Shown in pieces: positions 52,959 through 61,709 of a stretch of DNA of 64,000 nt (position 1 is its first letter; the number at the start of each line of letters is the position of its first letter). The notes under the pieces were generated by a model that saw only the letters and a list, made by a program, of their open reading frames with translations, searched no databases and was not told where the DNA came from. The stretch lies in the NCBI GenBank assembly GCA_910577835.1, contig CAJTOU010000005.1, positions 45,083 through 109,082 on the forward strand, written 5' to 3'. Position numbers and translations under genes: made by a program. Source of the DNA: an uncultured Lachnospiraceae bacterium. Its GTDB lineage: Bacteria > Bacillota_A > Clostridia > Lachnospirales > Lachnospiraceae.

Positions 52959-54497
52959 ATGAGTAAAAAACCAGTAGTATTAATGATTTTAGATGGCTAT
53001 GGCCTGAATGAAATAACAGAAGGAAATGCAGTTGCGCTCGCCAATACACCAGTTATGGACAAACTGATGGCGGAATATCCATTTGTCAGAGGCAATGCCA
53101 GTGGAATGGCAGTTGGTCTTCCAGACGGACAGATGGGCAATTCAGAGGTAGGACATCTGAATATGGGCGCCGGAAGAATTGTATATCAGGAATTGACAAG
53201 AATTACCAAGGAAATTCAGGATGGAGATTTCTTTAAAAATGAAGCTCTGTTAAATGCCATGAACAATTGCAAAAAAAATAACAGTGCTCTTCATACATTC
53301 GGCCTTTTGTCCGACGGCGGTGTTCACAGCCATATTACACATCTGTTCGGTCTTTTGGAAATGGCAAAGAGAGAAGGTTTGTCAAAAGTCTATGTACATG
53401 CATTTCTCGATGGAAGAGATACTGCTCCGACATCAGGAAAGGACTTTATGAAAGAATTATGTGATAAAATGGAAGAAATTGGCATTGGAGAGGTAGCTAC
53501 TGTTACAGGACGCTACTATGCAATGGATAGAGATAATCGATGGGACAGAGTAGAAAAGGCATATAAGGCTATTATACAGGGAGAAGGTATTGAGGCAGAG
53601 TGCCCTGTGAAGGCAATCGAGGATTCCTATGCCGCTGATGTGACAGATGAATTTGTAAAACCGACTGTGATTATAAAAGACGGTGCGCCTGTTGCAACGA
53701 TTAAAGATGGTGATTCTGTTGTATTCTTTAACTTCCGTCCGGACCGTGCAAGGGAAATCACAAGAACCTTCTGTACAGACGAGTTTGATGGATTTGAAAG
53801 GCCTCACAGAATCAAAACCACTTATGTATGCTTTACTGAATATGATGTAACGATTCCAAACAAAGAAATTGCATTTAAAAAAGTTTCAATTGATAATACC
53901 TTTGGCGAATTTCTTGCCGCTCATCATATGACACAGGCAAGAATCGCGGAGACAGAAAAATACGCACATGTTACATTTTTCTTTAACGGCGGCGTAGAGG
54001 AGCCGAATGAAGGTGAGGACAGAATCCTTGTCAAGTCTCCAAAGGTGGCAACCTATGATTTAAAACCGGAGATGAGCGCCTATGAGGTATGCGACAACCT
54101 GACAAACGCTATTCGTTCCGGAAAATATGATGTTATTATCATTAATTTTGCCAATCCTGATATGGTAGGACATACTGGTATCGAAAGTGCTGCCATTAAA
54201 GCGGTAGAGGCAGTAGATGAATGTGTCGGAAAGACAGTAGAGGCAATAAAAGAGACAGATGGTGTTCTGTTTATCTGCGCGGACCACGGCAATGTAGAGC
54301 AGTTAATTGATTATGAAACAAAGGAAAGCTTTACTGCACATACAACGAATCAGGTTCCATTTATTCTAGTAAATGCAGATTCATCTTATAAACTGAGAGA
54401 AGGCGGATGTCTGGCGGATATCGTGCCTACACTGATTGAGATTATGGGAATGGAACAGCCAAAAGAAATGACAGGTAAATCACTGCTTGTAAAATAA
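52959..54497 (+). CDS. gpmI: 2,3-bisphosphoglycerate-independent phosphoglycerate mutase
   Basis: Interconverts 3- and 2-phosphoglycerate in glycolysis using two Mn ions. The 512-residue product has the N-terminal metal site LDGYG with D12, the phosphoserine nucleophile S62 in GNSEVGHLNMGAG, the substrate segment VHSHITHLFGLLE, FLDGRDTAP, and the C-terminal metal motifs NFANPDMVGHTG and ICADHGN. The start at 52959 has AAAGGAGACG and removes an 11-residue extension in the longer open frame. It has its own strong terminator. Confidence 0.98.
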   Translation: MSKKPVVLMILDGYGLNEITEGNAVALANTPVMDKLMAEYPFVRGNASGMAVGLPDGQMGNSEVGHLNMGAGRIVYQELTRITKEIQDGDFFKNEALLNAMNNCKKNNSALHTFGLLSDGGVHSHITHLFGLLEMAKREGLSKVYVHAFLDGRDTAPTSGKDFMKELCDKMEEIGIGEVATVTGRYYAMDRDNRWDRVEKAYKAIIQGEGIEAECPVKAIEDSYAADVTDEFVKPTVIIKDGAPVATIKDGDSVVFFNFRPDRAREITRTFCTDEFDGFERPHRIKTTYVCFTEYDVTIPNKEIAFKKVSIDNTFGEFLAAHHMTQARIAETEKYAHVTFFFNGGVEEPNEGEDRILVKSPKVATYDLKPEMSAYEVCDNLTNAIRSGKYDVIIINFANPDMVGHTGIESAAIKAVEAVDECVGKTVEAIKETDGVLFICADHGNVEQLIDYETKESFTAHTTNQVPFILVNADSSYKLREGGCLADIVPTLIEIMGMEQPKEMTGKSLLVK

Positions 54498-54512
54498 GAG
54501 AAAGAAAAATTA

Positions 54513-54555
54513 AATAAGATGCCGCCCGTTTTTTTGCGGCGGTATCTTATTTATT
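54513..54555 (+). terminator. Rho-independent terminator after gpmI
   Basis: AATAAGATGCCGCC at 54513-54526 pairs with GGCGGTATCTTATT at 54538-54551 with one G-U pair, around an 11-base T-rich loop and with a short T tail. Confidence 0.85.
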
Positions 54556-54670
54556 CCATGGAAAATTATATAGCACTGCTCTTATAAGGTGGCTATATCT
54601 ATTAAAAATAAAAAACTGTACCGGTATAAATAAAGCAAAAACACAGCAGAAGCTTTGGAGGGAAACTTAT

Positions 54671-55924
54671 TTGAAAACGTTGAAAAAAACATTTATTATG
54701 ATAATATTAACACTAATCTGTGTTATTTTGATAGATAATTATAACCGCGCAAAGGATGAACAAAAATTAGAAAAGAAAAAAGAGGATGGAAAAACTAATA
54801 TATCAGAAACTGACAAAAAAAACAACGAGCCTGATGAACCGTCTTATTATGTTACCCTTTTGGCGCTTGGGCAAAATTATATGAATGACAGCGTGATTCA
54901 TTCAGGGCAGCAGGAAGACGGAAGCAGCAGCTATGATTTTTTATTTGAGGGAGTAAAAGAAGAACTTGACAGGGCAGATATTTCAGCTATGTGTATTGGT
55001 TCTGTAATTGGCGGAAATAGTCTGGGTGTGTCGGGCTATCCGACGTTTAATTCACCTGAGGAGTTTTGCGATGCGGTTATAGCAACAGGTATTGATGCGG
55101 CAGCAATGGCAAATGTACGAATTAATAATATGGGAAGCGCTGCGATTTCAAATTGTATTGATATCTGGAAAAGTAAATCGGAAGCTATCAGGGTACTGGG
55201 TATTCGTGCCTCTCAGGAAGAAAGCTTTATCAATATTATTGAAGCGAACGGATTGAAAATAGCTCTTTTGGATTATACGGCGATTGTTACAGAGGCAATA
55301 AGCAATGAGGAGGCATATAAAATAAACTTTTTTGGAGATTATGCCAATGGTTCCGCAAATCTTGAAAAGTTATCAGAAAACACGCTTGCACAGATTAATG
55401 AAGCGTGCAATACTGCTGATTTTGTCGTAGCATTTGCAAGCTGGGGGCTGGAAAATACACATGACATTACCGCAACTCAGGAGCGCTTTGCAAAGCAGCT
55501 TGCAGAGGCAGGAGTAGACCTTATTATTGGAAACAGGCCAAACTATTTGCAGAAAATTGAATGGATTACCGCAGATAATGGAAATCGGGCATTATGCTAC
55601 TATTCTCTGGGAAACTTTACTTCTTCCGAAAATACGGCTGACGGGCTGCTTGGCGGTATGGCAAAGGTCGGTATTAAGGTGGAACAGGGATTGACAGTGA
55701 TAGATGAAGAAAATACGGGGTTGATTCCTGTGGTAACACATTATACTTACAGTGGTTCGGGCGATGAGGTAGATATAAAAGGCACACTGCCGCTTACATT
55801 ATATACAGAGGAAATGGCCTCAGACCATGGAATAAAATCAAAATATGGAGCTGCATTTGGCAGAGAAACACTGCTTTCCCTGCTAAATAATACAGTGGAT
55901 GCAGGCTGGATTTTAGAGCAGTAG
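54671..55924 (+). CDS. CapA-family extracytoplasmic protein, likely inactive
   Basis: A 417-residue protein with an N-terminal signal-anchor helix (about 6-24) and a CapA/PgsA-type metallophosphoesterase fold outside the membrane. The framework LFEGVKEELDRADIS, AAGVDLIIGN, and CYYSLGNF is that of the family. The residues that bind metal are not: the usual GD near the start reads LGQNYMND, the HWG motif reads ASWGLEN, and GHHPH reads GNRPN. It is probably a non-catalytic relative. The TTG start is supported by GGAGGG eight bases upstream. Confidence 0.8.
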   Translation: MKTLKKTFIMIILTLICVILIDNYNRAKDEQKLEKKKEDGKTNISETDKKNNEPDEPSYYVTLLALGQNYMNDSVIHSGQQEDGSSSYDFLFEGVKEELDRADISAMCIGSVIGGNSLGVSGYPTFNSPEEFCDAVIATGIDAAAMANVRINNMGSAAISNCIDIWKSKSEAIRVLGIRASQEESFINIIEANGLKIALLDYTAIVTEAISNEEAYKINFFGDYANGSANLEKLSENTLAQINEACNTADFVVAFASWGLENTHDITATQERFAKQLAEAGVDLIIGNRPNYLQKIEWITADNGNRALCYYSLGNFTSSENTADGLLGGMAKVGIKVEQGLTVIDEENTGLIPVVTHYTYSGSGDEVDIKGTLPLTLYTEEMASDHGIKSKYGAAFGRETLLSLLNNTVDAGWILEQ

Positions 55925-55956
55925 AGCAGAGATATGCAGAAATCTTATGAAAATGC

Positions 55957-55985
55957 TTGCTTTTCCCATTTTTTTGTGCTATACT
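55957..55985 (+). promoter_or_regulatory. Promoter for secG
   Basis: TTGCTT at 55957-55962 and TATACT at 55980-55985 with a 17-base spacer, 39 bases before the secG start. Confidence 0.7.
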
Positions 55986-56024
55986 CCATTTCATATGGAT
56001 TACGAAACAGGAGGAGGTGTCACT

Positions 56025-56252
56025 ATGCATACATTCTTAACGATTATATTTATCATTATATCAATCGTATTGACGATATTAGTATTAATGCAGGAAGGCA
56101 AGTCAGCCGGATTATCCGGAGCTATCAGCGGCGTTGCAGATACGTATTGGGGCAAGAATAAAGGCCGTTCCATGGAAGGCAGACTTGTAAAATATACAAA
56201 GATTTTAGCTGTATTATTTTTTATACTCGCGATTTTGGTTAAAATGTTTTAA
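56025..56252 (+). CDS. secG: Protein translocase subunit SecG
   Basis: A 75-residue, two-helix subunit of the SecYEG channel. Helices are at about 3-22 and 55-74, with the conserved linker LMQEGKSAGLSGAISG and a Trp/Gly region between. The ATG at 56025 follows AGGAGGTG directly; an in-frame start at 55947 overlaps the promoter and is rejected. The order secG-rnr-smpB is widely conserved in Firmicutes and supports the call. Confidence 0.96.
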   Translation: MHTFLTIIFIIISIVLTILVLMQEGKSAGLSGAISGVADTYWGKNKGRSMEGRLVKYTKILAVLFFILAILVKMF

Positions 56253-56262
56253 AGTTGATGAT

Positions 56263-56297
56263 AAATTCCTCCTTATAATATTAGGAGGGATTTTTTA
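56263..56297 (+). terminator. Hairpin between secG and rnr
   Basis: AAATTCCTCCT (about 56263-56273) pairs with AGGAGGGATTT (56283-56293) with one wobble, followed by a T run. Read-through to rnr is likely given the conserved operon. Confidence 0.7.
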
Positions 56298-56328
56298 ATA
56301 TTTAATTTGGGAACTGAGAGGTTTTATC

Positions 56329-58521
56329 ATGGAAGAAAAGTTGTTACAGGAAAGAAAAAACATTATTTTGGATATTTTAAAAAGTAAAGAATACCGGCCG
56401 ATGAAAATAAAGGAACTAGCAATTTTACTGAATATTTCCAGAGAAGACAGAGAAGAACTGCGGTATGTCCTGGAAGCGCTGGTATATGAAGGAAAGGTGG
56501 CAGTTTCAAAAAAAGGCAGATACTCTATTGCTTCCTCTGAAATTGTTACAGGAACTTTTGAGGGAAATAGAAAAGGATTTGGCTTTGTCAGAGCAGAGGG
56601 AGAAGAAGAGGATATTTTTATTCCGGAACGTTTTGTTAACGGCGCTATGAATAAAGATATGGTGCAGGTAGCGATTCTGACCGAAGAGAAATATTATAAG
56701 GAAAACAGTAAATATAAGAGAAGAAAAGAGGGGGAAGTTGTAAAAATATTATCTCATGGTACAGAGGAAATCGTGGGAATTTATCAGAAAAGCAAGAATT
56801 TTGGATTTGTTATTCCAGATAACCAGAAATTTAACAAAGATATTTTTGTTCCTGTTGAAAAGTCAAAGGGAGCAGTCAGCGGACATAAGGTAGTTGTCAA
56901 AATTACAGATTTTGGCAGTAAGAGTAAGCATCCCGAAGGAATTGTAAAAGAAATTATCGGACATGTAAATGACCCCGGAACAGACATTATAAGCATTGTA
57001 AAAGCATACAATATACCGACAGAATTTTCGGATGCAGTACTTCATTATGTGGAGCGGATAGAAGACGAAGTAAATGAAAAGGAATATTCAGGAAGGCTGG
57101 ACCTTAGAAACTTACGAACAGTAACAATAGATGGTGAAGAGGCAAAGGATTTGGACGATGCGATTTCTCTTGAAAAAGAGGGGCAGTTTTATCATCTTGG
57201 TGTGCATATTGCGGATGTCAGCCATTATGTAAAAGAAAACAGTGTACTGGATAAGGAAGCTTTAAAGCGTGGGACAAGCGTTTATCTGGTAGACAGAGTG
57301 ATTCCCATGCTGCCGCAGAAACTGTCAAACGGGATTTGTTCACTGAATCAGGGCTGTGACAGACTTGCTCTCAGTTGTATTATGGATATTGATGAGAAAG
57401 GAAAGGTTATAGGTCACAGGATTGCAGAAACAGTGATTCGTGTAGACAGAAGGATGACTTATACCAATGTGCATAAAATTCTGCAAAAAAGTGATGAAGC
57501 CGTTATGGAGGAATATAAGGACTTTGTGGACTGGTTTGAGCTTATGCAGGAGCTTTCGGATATATTAAGACAAAGGCGCATGTCAAGAGGTTCTATTGAT
57601 TTTGATTTTCCGGAGAGCAAAATTTCTCTGGATGAAAAAGGGGTACCGGTTGATATTAAGCCATATGAGAGAAATGAAGCTACAAAAATTATCGAAGATT
57701 TTATGCTGATTGCAAACGAAACCGTGGCAGAAGATTATTTCTGGCAGGAAATTCCTTTTATATACAGGACACATGTAAAGCCGGATTCTGAAAAAATACG
57801 GGCATTAGAGCTGTTTATCAATAATTTCGGCTATGGACTGAAAATAAGCAATGATGAAATTCATCCAAAGGAGCTTCAAAAGCTGTTAAAAAAGATTGAG
57901 GGAACACCGGAGGAGTCTTTGATTAGCAGAATCACTCTGCGCTCCTTAAAGCAGGCAAGATATACCACGATTTCATCGGGACATTTTGGACTGGCAGCGC
58001 AATATTATTGTCATTTTACCTCGCCAATTCGAAGATATCCAGATTTACAGATTCACAGGATTATTAAGGAAAATCTGCATGGAGGCATGGAGCAGAAGAG
58101 AATCAAGCATTATCTGTCTATTTTAACTGAGGTTGCAGAACATTCCAGTCTGACGGAACGGCGTGCAGATGATGCGGAACGCGATACGGAAAAGCTGAAA
58201 AAAGTGCAGTATATGAGCAGGCATATCGGAGAAATTTATGAGGGAGTTGTATCAGGTATTACCGGCTATGGAATGTATATTGAGCTTCCAAATACGGTAG
58301 AAGGGCTGATTCATATTCATTCTCTGTTAGATGACGAATATTACTACGACGATGAGAAATTTGAACTGGTGGGGGCAGATTCTCACAGAATCTTTAAGCT
58401 TGGTCAAAAACTGACTGTCAGGGTAGTGGATACAGATAAAATAAGACGTATTATAGATTTTGAATTAGTAGAAGGAGGGGAAGAAGATGGCGAAAGAAGC
58501 TCACAAGATGATAGCGAATAA
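56329..58521 (+). CDS. rnr: Ribonuclease R
   Basis: A 3'-5' exoribonuclease that degrades structured RNA and works with SmpB/tmRNA in ribosome rescue. The 730-residue product has an N-terminal winged helix (MKIKELAILL), two cold-shock-like RNA-binding parts (GTFEGNRKGFGFVRAEG, GIYQKSKNFGFVIPD), the RNB domain with the Asp cluster in DGEEAKDLDDAIS, the segment HFTSPIRRYPDL, and a C-terminal S1 domain (YEGVVSGITGYGMYIELPN). The ATG has GAGAGG upstream. Its end overlaps smpB by 35 bases. Confidence 0.97.
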   Translation: MEEKLLQERKNIILDILKSKEYRPMKIKELAILLNISREDREELRYVLEALVYEGKVAVSKKGRYSIASSEIVTGTFEGNRKGFGFVRAEGEEEDIFIPERFVNGAMNKDMVQVAILTEEKYYKENSKYKRRKEGEVVKILSHGTEEIVGIYQKSKNFGFVIPDNQKFNKDIFVPVEKSKGAVSGHKVVVKITDFGSKSKHPEGIVKEIIGHVNDPGTDIISIVKAYNIPTEFSDAVLHYVERIEDEVNEKEYSGRLDLRNLRTVTIDGEEAKDLDDAISLEKEGQFYHLGVHIADVSHYVKENSVLDKEALKRGTSVYLVDRVIPMLPQKLSNGICSLNQGCDRLALSCIMDIDEKGKVIGHRIAETVIRVDRRMTYTNVHKILQKSDEAVMEEYKDFVDWFELMQELSDILRQRRMSRGSIDFDFPESKISLDEKGVPVDIKPYERNEATKIIEDFMLIANETVAEDYFWQEIPFIYRTHVKPDSEKIRALELFINNFGYGLKISNDEIHPKELQKLLKKIEGTPEESLISRITLRSLKQARYTTISSGHFGLAAQYYCHFTSPIRRYPDLQIHRIIKENLHGGMEQKRIKHYLSILTEVAEHSSLTERRADDAERDTEKLKKVQYMSRHIGEIYEGVVSGITGYGMYIELPNTVEGLIHIHSLLDDEYYYDDEKFELVGADSHRIFKLGQKLTVRVVDTDKIRRIIDFELVEGGEEDGERSSQDDSE

Positions 58522-58954
58522 CAAAAAAGCCAGACATGATTATTTTATAGAGGATACCTATGAGGCAGGCATCTGTCTGCATGGAACGGAGGTAAAATCT
58601 CTGAGAATGGGGAAATGCAGCGTAAAAGAGGCGTTTATCCGGATTGAGAACGGAGAAGTATTTATTTATAATATGCATATCAGTCCTTATGAAAAGGGAA
58701 ATATTTTTAATAAGGACCCTTTGCGCGTAAAAAAACTTATGTTGCACAAATATGAAATCAATAAAATTTCGGGACAGCTGGTGCAAAAGGGGTATACTCT
58801 GGTACCGCTGGAGGTGTATTTCAAGGGAAGCCTTGTAAAAATACAGGTGGGACTTGCAAGAGGAAAGAAATTGTATGACAAGCGGCAGGATATCGCAAAA
58901 AAGGACCAGAGGCGGGAAGTAGAAAGAGATTTCAAGGTAAAAAATCTATATTAG
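58487..58954 (+). CDS. smpB: SsrA-binding protein SmpB
   Basis: Binds tmRNA and delivers it to stalled ribosomes. The 155-residue product has all family motifs: NKKARHDYFIEDTYEAGI, LHGTEVKSLR, YNMHISPYEKGN, RGKKLYDKRQDIAKKD and the basic C-terminal tail (RREVERDFK). The ATG has GGAGGGG upstream and lies inside the rnr 3' end. No tmRNA gene was found in the 100 bases that follow, where it sits in some genomes. Confidence 0.97.
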   Translation: MAKEAHKMIANNKKARHDYFIEDTYEAGICLHGTEVKSLRMGKCSVKEAFIRIENGEVFIYNMHISPYEKGNIFNKDPLRVKKLMLHKYEINKISGQLVQKGYTLVPLEVYFKGSLVKIQVGLARGKKLYDKRQDIAKKDQRREVERDFKVKNLY

Positions 58955-58972
58955 ACAGAATGCAGAAAGTTG

Positions 58973-59002
58973 TTGACCTCCTGTATCAATATCAAGTATA
59001 AT
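58973..59002 (+). promoter_or_regulatory. Promoter for the FIST-MCP pair
   Basis: TTGACC at 58973-58978 and TATAAT at 58997-59002 with an 18-base spacer. ATGACA (59012) and TGTCAT (59028) just downstream form an inverted repeat that could be an operator or leader hairpin. Confidence 0.75.
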
Positions 59003-59067
59003 ATAACCTACATGACAAAATTTTGAATGTCATATGGTTCAAAAGTACAAAAGGGAGGATTCTTGCG

Positions 59068-60123
59068 ATGAAACAATTTTTTGGTATGAGTCAAAACGGA
59101 AATCTGAAAGAGGCCGTGCATGGTTTAAGTAACCCACAGTTTATTATGTTGTTTTCAAATAACAGACAGTTTGAGGAGCATGTAAGAAAACTGGAGGAGC
59201 TTTTTCCAAAGGTGCCGAGTATTGGGTGTATAGGGATGAGTTATGATATTGAGGTTGTGGAAAAGGGTGTTGGTATTATTGCATTTTCAGGCGGAGTAAA
59301 TGCGGTAGCCAATGTCCTTGAGGAAGTAACTGTAATGCCGGTTAAATATATCAGTCGTCTTGAAAAGGATGTACAAAAAATAAATGCTTCACAACAGGAT
59401 ACCATATGTCTGGATTTATGCTCCGGAAACGATGCCTGTGTGCTGACGACTATATACAGTGTATTAAAGCACAGAAATATTTCACTGGTAGGAGGAACAG
59501 GAGATGCAGGGCTTGTATCTGCAAACGGAAAAATATATAAAGACGCGGTTGCCTATGCTCTTGTAAAAAATAACGGTGGAAAAGTAAAGGCTTATAAAGA
59601 AAATATTTATCACCAGATGGGAGATTATCGTTTCATTGCTTCACGAACAGACAAGGCAAAATATATCATCGGTGAATTGAATGGAAGGTCCGCAAAGCAA
59701 ACCTATCAGAGTATTCTTCATGTTACGGAAAAAGAAATATTGACACAGACCTTTAAAAATCCATTTGGGAAAATTAACGGAAATGAGCTTTGCATTATCT
59801 CTATTAAAGAAGTAGACGGAAATGCTCTTGCGTGCTTTCGACAGGTAAACGATTCGGATGTGCTGATTATGCTGGAGCTTGGAGATTACAGAGAGATTAT
59901 TAATCAGACAATTCAGGCAATTCAGAGAGATTTTTCAAGGATTTCAGCAGTATTTTCCGTAAATTGTCTGTTCCGTTATCGATTGTTCAGCGACAATCAT
60001 TATATGCAGGAATATCTGCATGAAATGAGCCGCTTGGGGAATCATGCGGGTTTTGTCGGATACGGCGAGCATTATAATAATCAGTTTGTCAATCAGTCTA
60101 TGACCTGTGTGGTATTTGAATAA
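59068..60123 (+). CDS. FIST-domain sensory protein
   Basis: A 351-residue cytoplasmic protein with FIST N- and C-terminal domains, which are small-molecule sensors often coupled to signalling outputs. Characteristic segments are FPKVPSIGCIGMSY near residue 48, LVGGTGDAGLVSANGKIY near 148, and NCLFRYRLF near 300. No membrane helix is present. The ATG at 59068 has GGGAGG eight bases upstream, against a longer form from 59023. It is followed 12 bases later by a methyl-accepting domain protein, so the two probably act as sensor and transducer. Confidence 0.85.
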   Translation: MKQFFGMSQNGNLKEAVHGLSNPQFIMLFSNNRQFEEHVRKLEELFPKVPSIGCIGMSYDIEVVEKGVGIIAFSGGVNAVANVLEEVTVMPVKYISRLEKDVQKINASQQDTICLDLCSGNDACVLTTIYSVLKHRNISLVGGTGDAGLVSANGKIYKDAVAYALVKNNGGKVKAYKENIYHQMGDYRFIASRTDKAKYIIGELNGRSAKQTYQSILHVTEKEILTQTFKNPFGKINGNELCIISIKEVDGNALACFRQVNDSDVLIMLELGDYREIINQTIQAIQRDFSRISAVFSVNCLFRYRLFSDNHYMQEYLHEMSRLGNHAGFVGYGEHYNNQFVNQSMTCVVFE

Positions 60124-60135
60124 AGGAGGAAAAAA

Positions 60136-61062
60136 ATGAAGTTGAAAAAAAAGCAGAATAAAGCGGATGACCTGTATCCTGTTACTTATGTGATAGACAG
60201 TTTAAAGGGATATCACAGGGATTTGGTGCAAAAAGAGGTAGATTCTCTTCAGGAGCTCAGTATGGTCAGCAGTTCTTTTGGCACTGTACTTGAAGAAACG
60301 GAAAGTTTTCAGGAAAAGCTTCATGATTTTGAGCAGACTTTTTCAAATATCAATCAGGCAGCACAGGAATTTGAGAATGTGAAGGAAGAAATCAGCCAGT
60401 CTGTAATACAGGCGCAGGATGAGGTGGAAGAACTGAAAAAAAGTTCCATGCAGGTAGAAACACATTTTGGCGAAATGGAAAATACTTTTTTGGACTTTCA
60501 GGTTGCTTTGAAAAAAATAAAGTCATGTACCAATAAAATTATCACAATTGCCGACCAGACAAATATTCTAGCGTTAAACGCATCTATTGAAGCAGTAAGA
60601 GCTGGAGACAGTGGAAAGGGATTTGCCGTAGTGGCGTCGGAAGTAAAAAATCTAGCAAATGAAATCAAAAATCTGGTAGAAGAAATAGATTCCGGCATTA
60701 ATGAAGTAGAAAGAGGAACAGAGGCGTTAAATACTGATATTAATACCTCACAGCAGGCGCTTGACCAGAGTATTGATAAAGTGAATGAGACTTATGATAC
60801 ATTTGATAAGATTACACAGGCAGCAGAGGGAGAAACTTCTGTGCAGATGGAAATATCCAGAGTAATTGGAGATTCGAGAATGTCTCTGACACAGCTTTGT
60901 GAATTTTTTAACCGGACAAAGGCGCAGTATCAGGATGTGGTGAAACATATCAACTATGCGAGCAGTCTAGGGACTACCAAGAGCGCAATGTTTGAAGACA
61001 TTGACAATATGATGTCGCAGATTCCGCCGATTGTGAAGGAGTATATTGAGGACAGAAAGTAA
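60136..61062 (+). CDS. Soluble methyl-accepting chemotaxis-type signalling protein
   Basis: A 308-residue coiled-coil protein with no transmembrane helix. The MCP hairpin tip lies at residues 138-176 (IADQTNILALNASIEAVRAG, then KGFAVVASEVKNLANE) and should contact CheA and CheW. The N-terminal 60 residues and the C-terminal arm are helical. It lacks a ligand-binding domain of its own; the FIST protein encoded just upstream is the likely sensory partner. RBS AAAGGAGG precedes the ATG. No flagellar or che genes are visible in the window. Confidence 0.93.
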   Translation: MKLKKKQNKADDLYPVTYVIDSLKGYHRDLVQKEVDSLQELSMVSSSFGTVLEETESFQEKLHDFEQTFSNINQAAQEFENVKEEISQSVIQAQDEVEELKKSSMQVETHFGEMENTFLDFQVALKKIKSCTNKIITIADQTNILALNASIEAVRAGDSGKGFAVVASEVKNLANEIKNLVEEIDSGINEVERGTEALNTDINTSQQALDQSIDKVNETYDTFDKITQAAEGETSVQMEISRVIGDSRMSLTQLCEFFNRTKAQYQDVVKHINYASSLGTTKSAMFEDIDNMMSQIPPIVKEYIEDRK

Positions 61063-61069
61063 ATGATAA

Positions 61070-61098
61070 TTGAGATGTAATTCCTGTTCCTATATAAT
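61070..61098 (+). promoter_or_regulatory. Promoter upstream of the ADP-ribosylglycohydrolase remnant
   Basis: TTGAGA at 61070-61075 and TATAAT at 61093-61098 with a 17-base spacer, still intact although the gene behind it is broken. Confidence 0.65.
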
Positions 61099-61131
61099 AA
61101 AAGTCAGGTATAAAAAAGAAAATATAATACA

Positions 61132-61579
61132 TTGAGTAAAAAATATCTGGATAAAATCCGCGGCTGTCTTATTGGCGGAGCAGCAGGAGAGGCGCTGAGT
61201 TATCCCATAGAATTTTTTTCCTAGAGAGAAATTCAGGAGCGTTTTGGCAGTGATGGAATAATGGAATATTAAATAGACAGTCAAACAGGTAAAACACTTA
61301 TTTCTGATGATACACAGATGACACTGTTTACGGTAATGGGTATACCCGTGGGTGTCTGCGAGGGATTTTCTTCACTGCGCAGTCTATAAAAATCAAAATG
61401 GTTATATAAATTTATATGATATTGCAGAGGACAGACTGGAGCTGAAGGAAATCCTGCTGGAGATAGCTGAAAATTTGTGTTATGGCTGTCAGATGTCCGA
61501 ATATGAAGACTACCATGATGAAACATGGCTGCAGAAATATGTATACAGAAAGAAACATTTAAATGATACAAGTGTATAA
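61132..61579 (+). pseudogene. ADP-ribosylglycohydrolase pseudogene
   Basis: The first part reads LSKKYLDKIRGCLIGGAAGE, then a TAG at 61222, EIQERFGSDGIMEY, a TAA at 61270, and TLISDDTQMTLFTVMG. These are the N-terminal motifs of ADP-ribosylglycohydrolase-family proteins, including the DDTQMTLF metal site. From about 61385 a different frame gives LKEILLEIAENLCYGCQMSE and YHDETWLQKYV, which fit the C-terminal end of the same family. About two thirds of the gene is deleted, with two nonsense codons and a frame change. Confidence 0.8.
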
Positions 61580-61647
61580 TTATGGGTGAAAAAATTCAGT
61601 TTGAAAATGAAAAAGTATAAAAAAGAAGCTGAGATATAAAAGTATGA

Positions 61648-61694
61648 AACAGATAAATGGGAACCATATATTTTATGGTTTTCATTTATCTGTT
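61648..61694 (-). terminator. 21-bp hairpin after the leftward membrane-protein gene
   Basis: Bases 61648-61668 (AACAGATAAATGGG...) pair with 61674-61694 (...CATTTATCTGTT) over 21 positions including two G-U pairs, around a 5-base loop. It lies 16 bases beyond the stop of the leftward gene and is followed on that strand by a T-rich stretch. Confidence 0.6.
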
Positions 61695-61709
61695 CTGGGT
61701 TATTTTAGG

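Noticed and set aside
58955..59060. tmRNA (ssrA) gene after smpB
   Set aside because: The sequence holds only a promoter and a short inverted repeat; no tmRNA acceptor stem or tag frame is visible.
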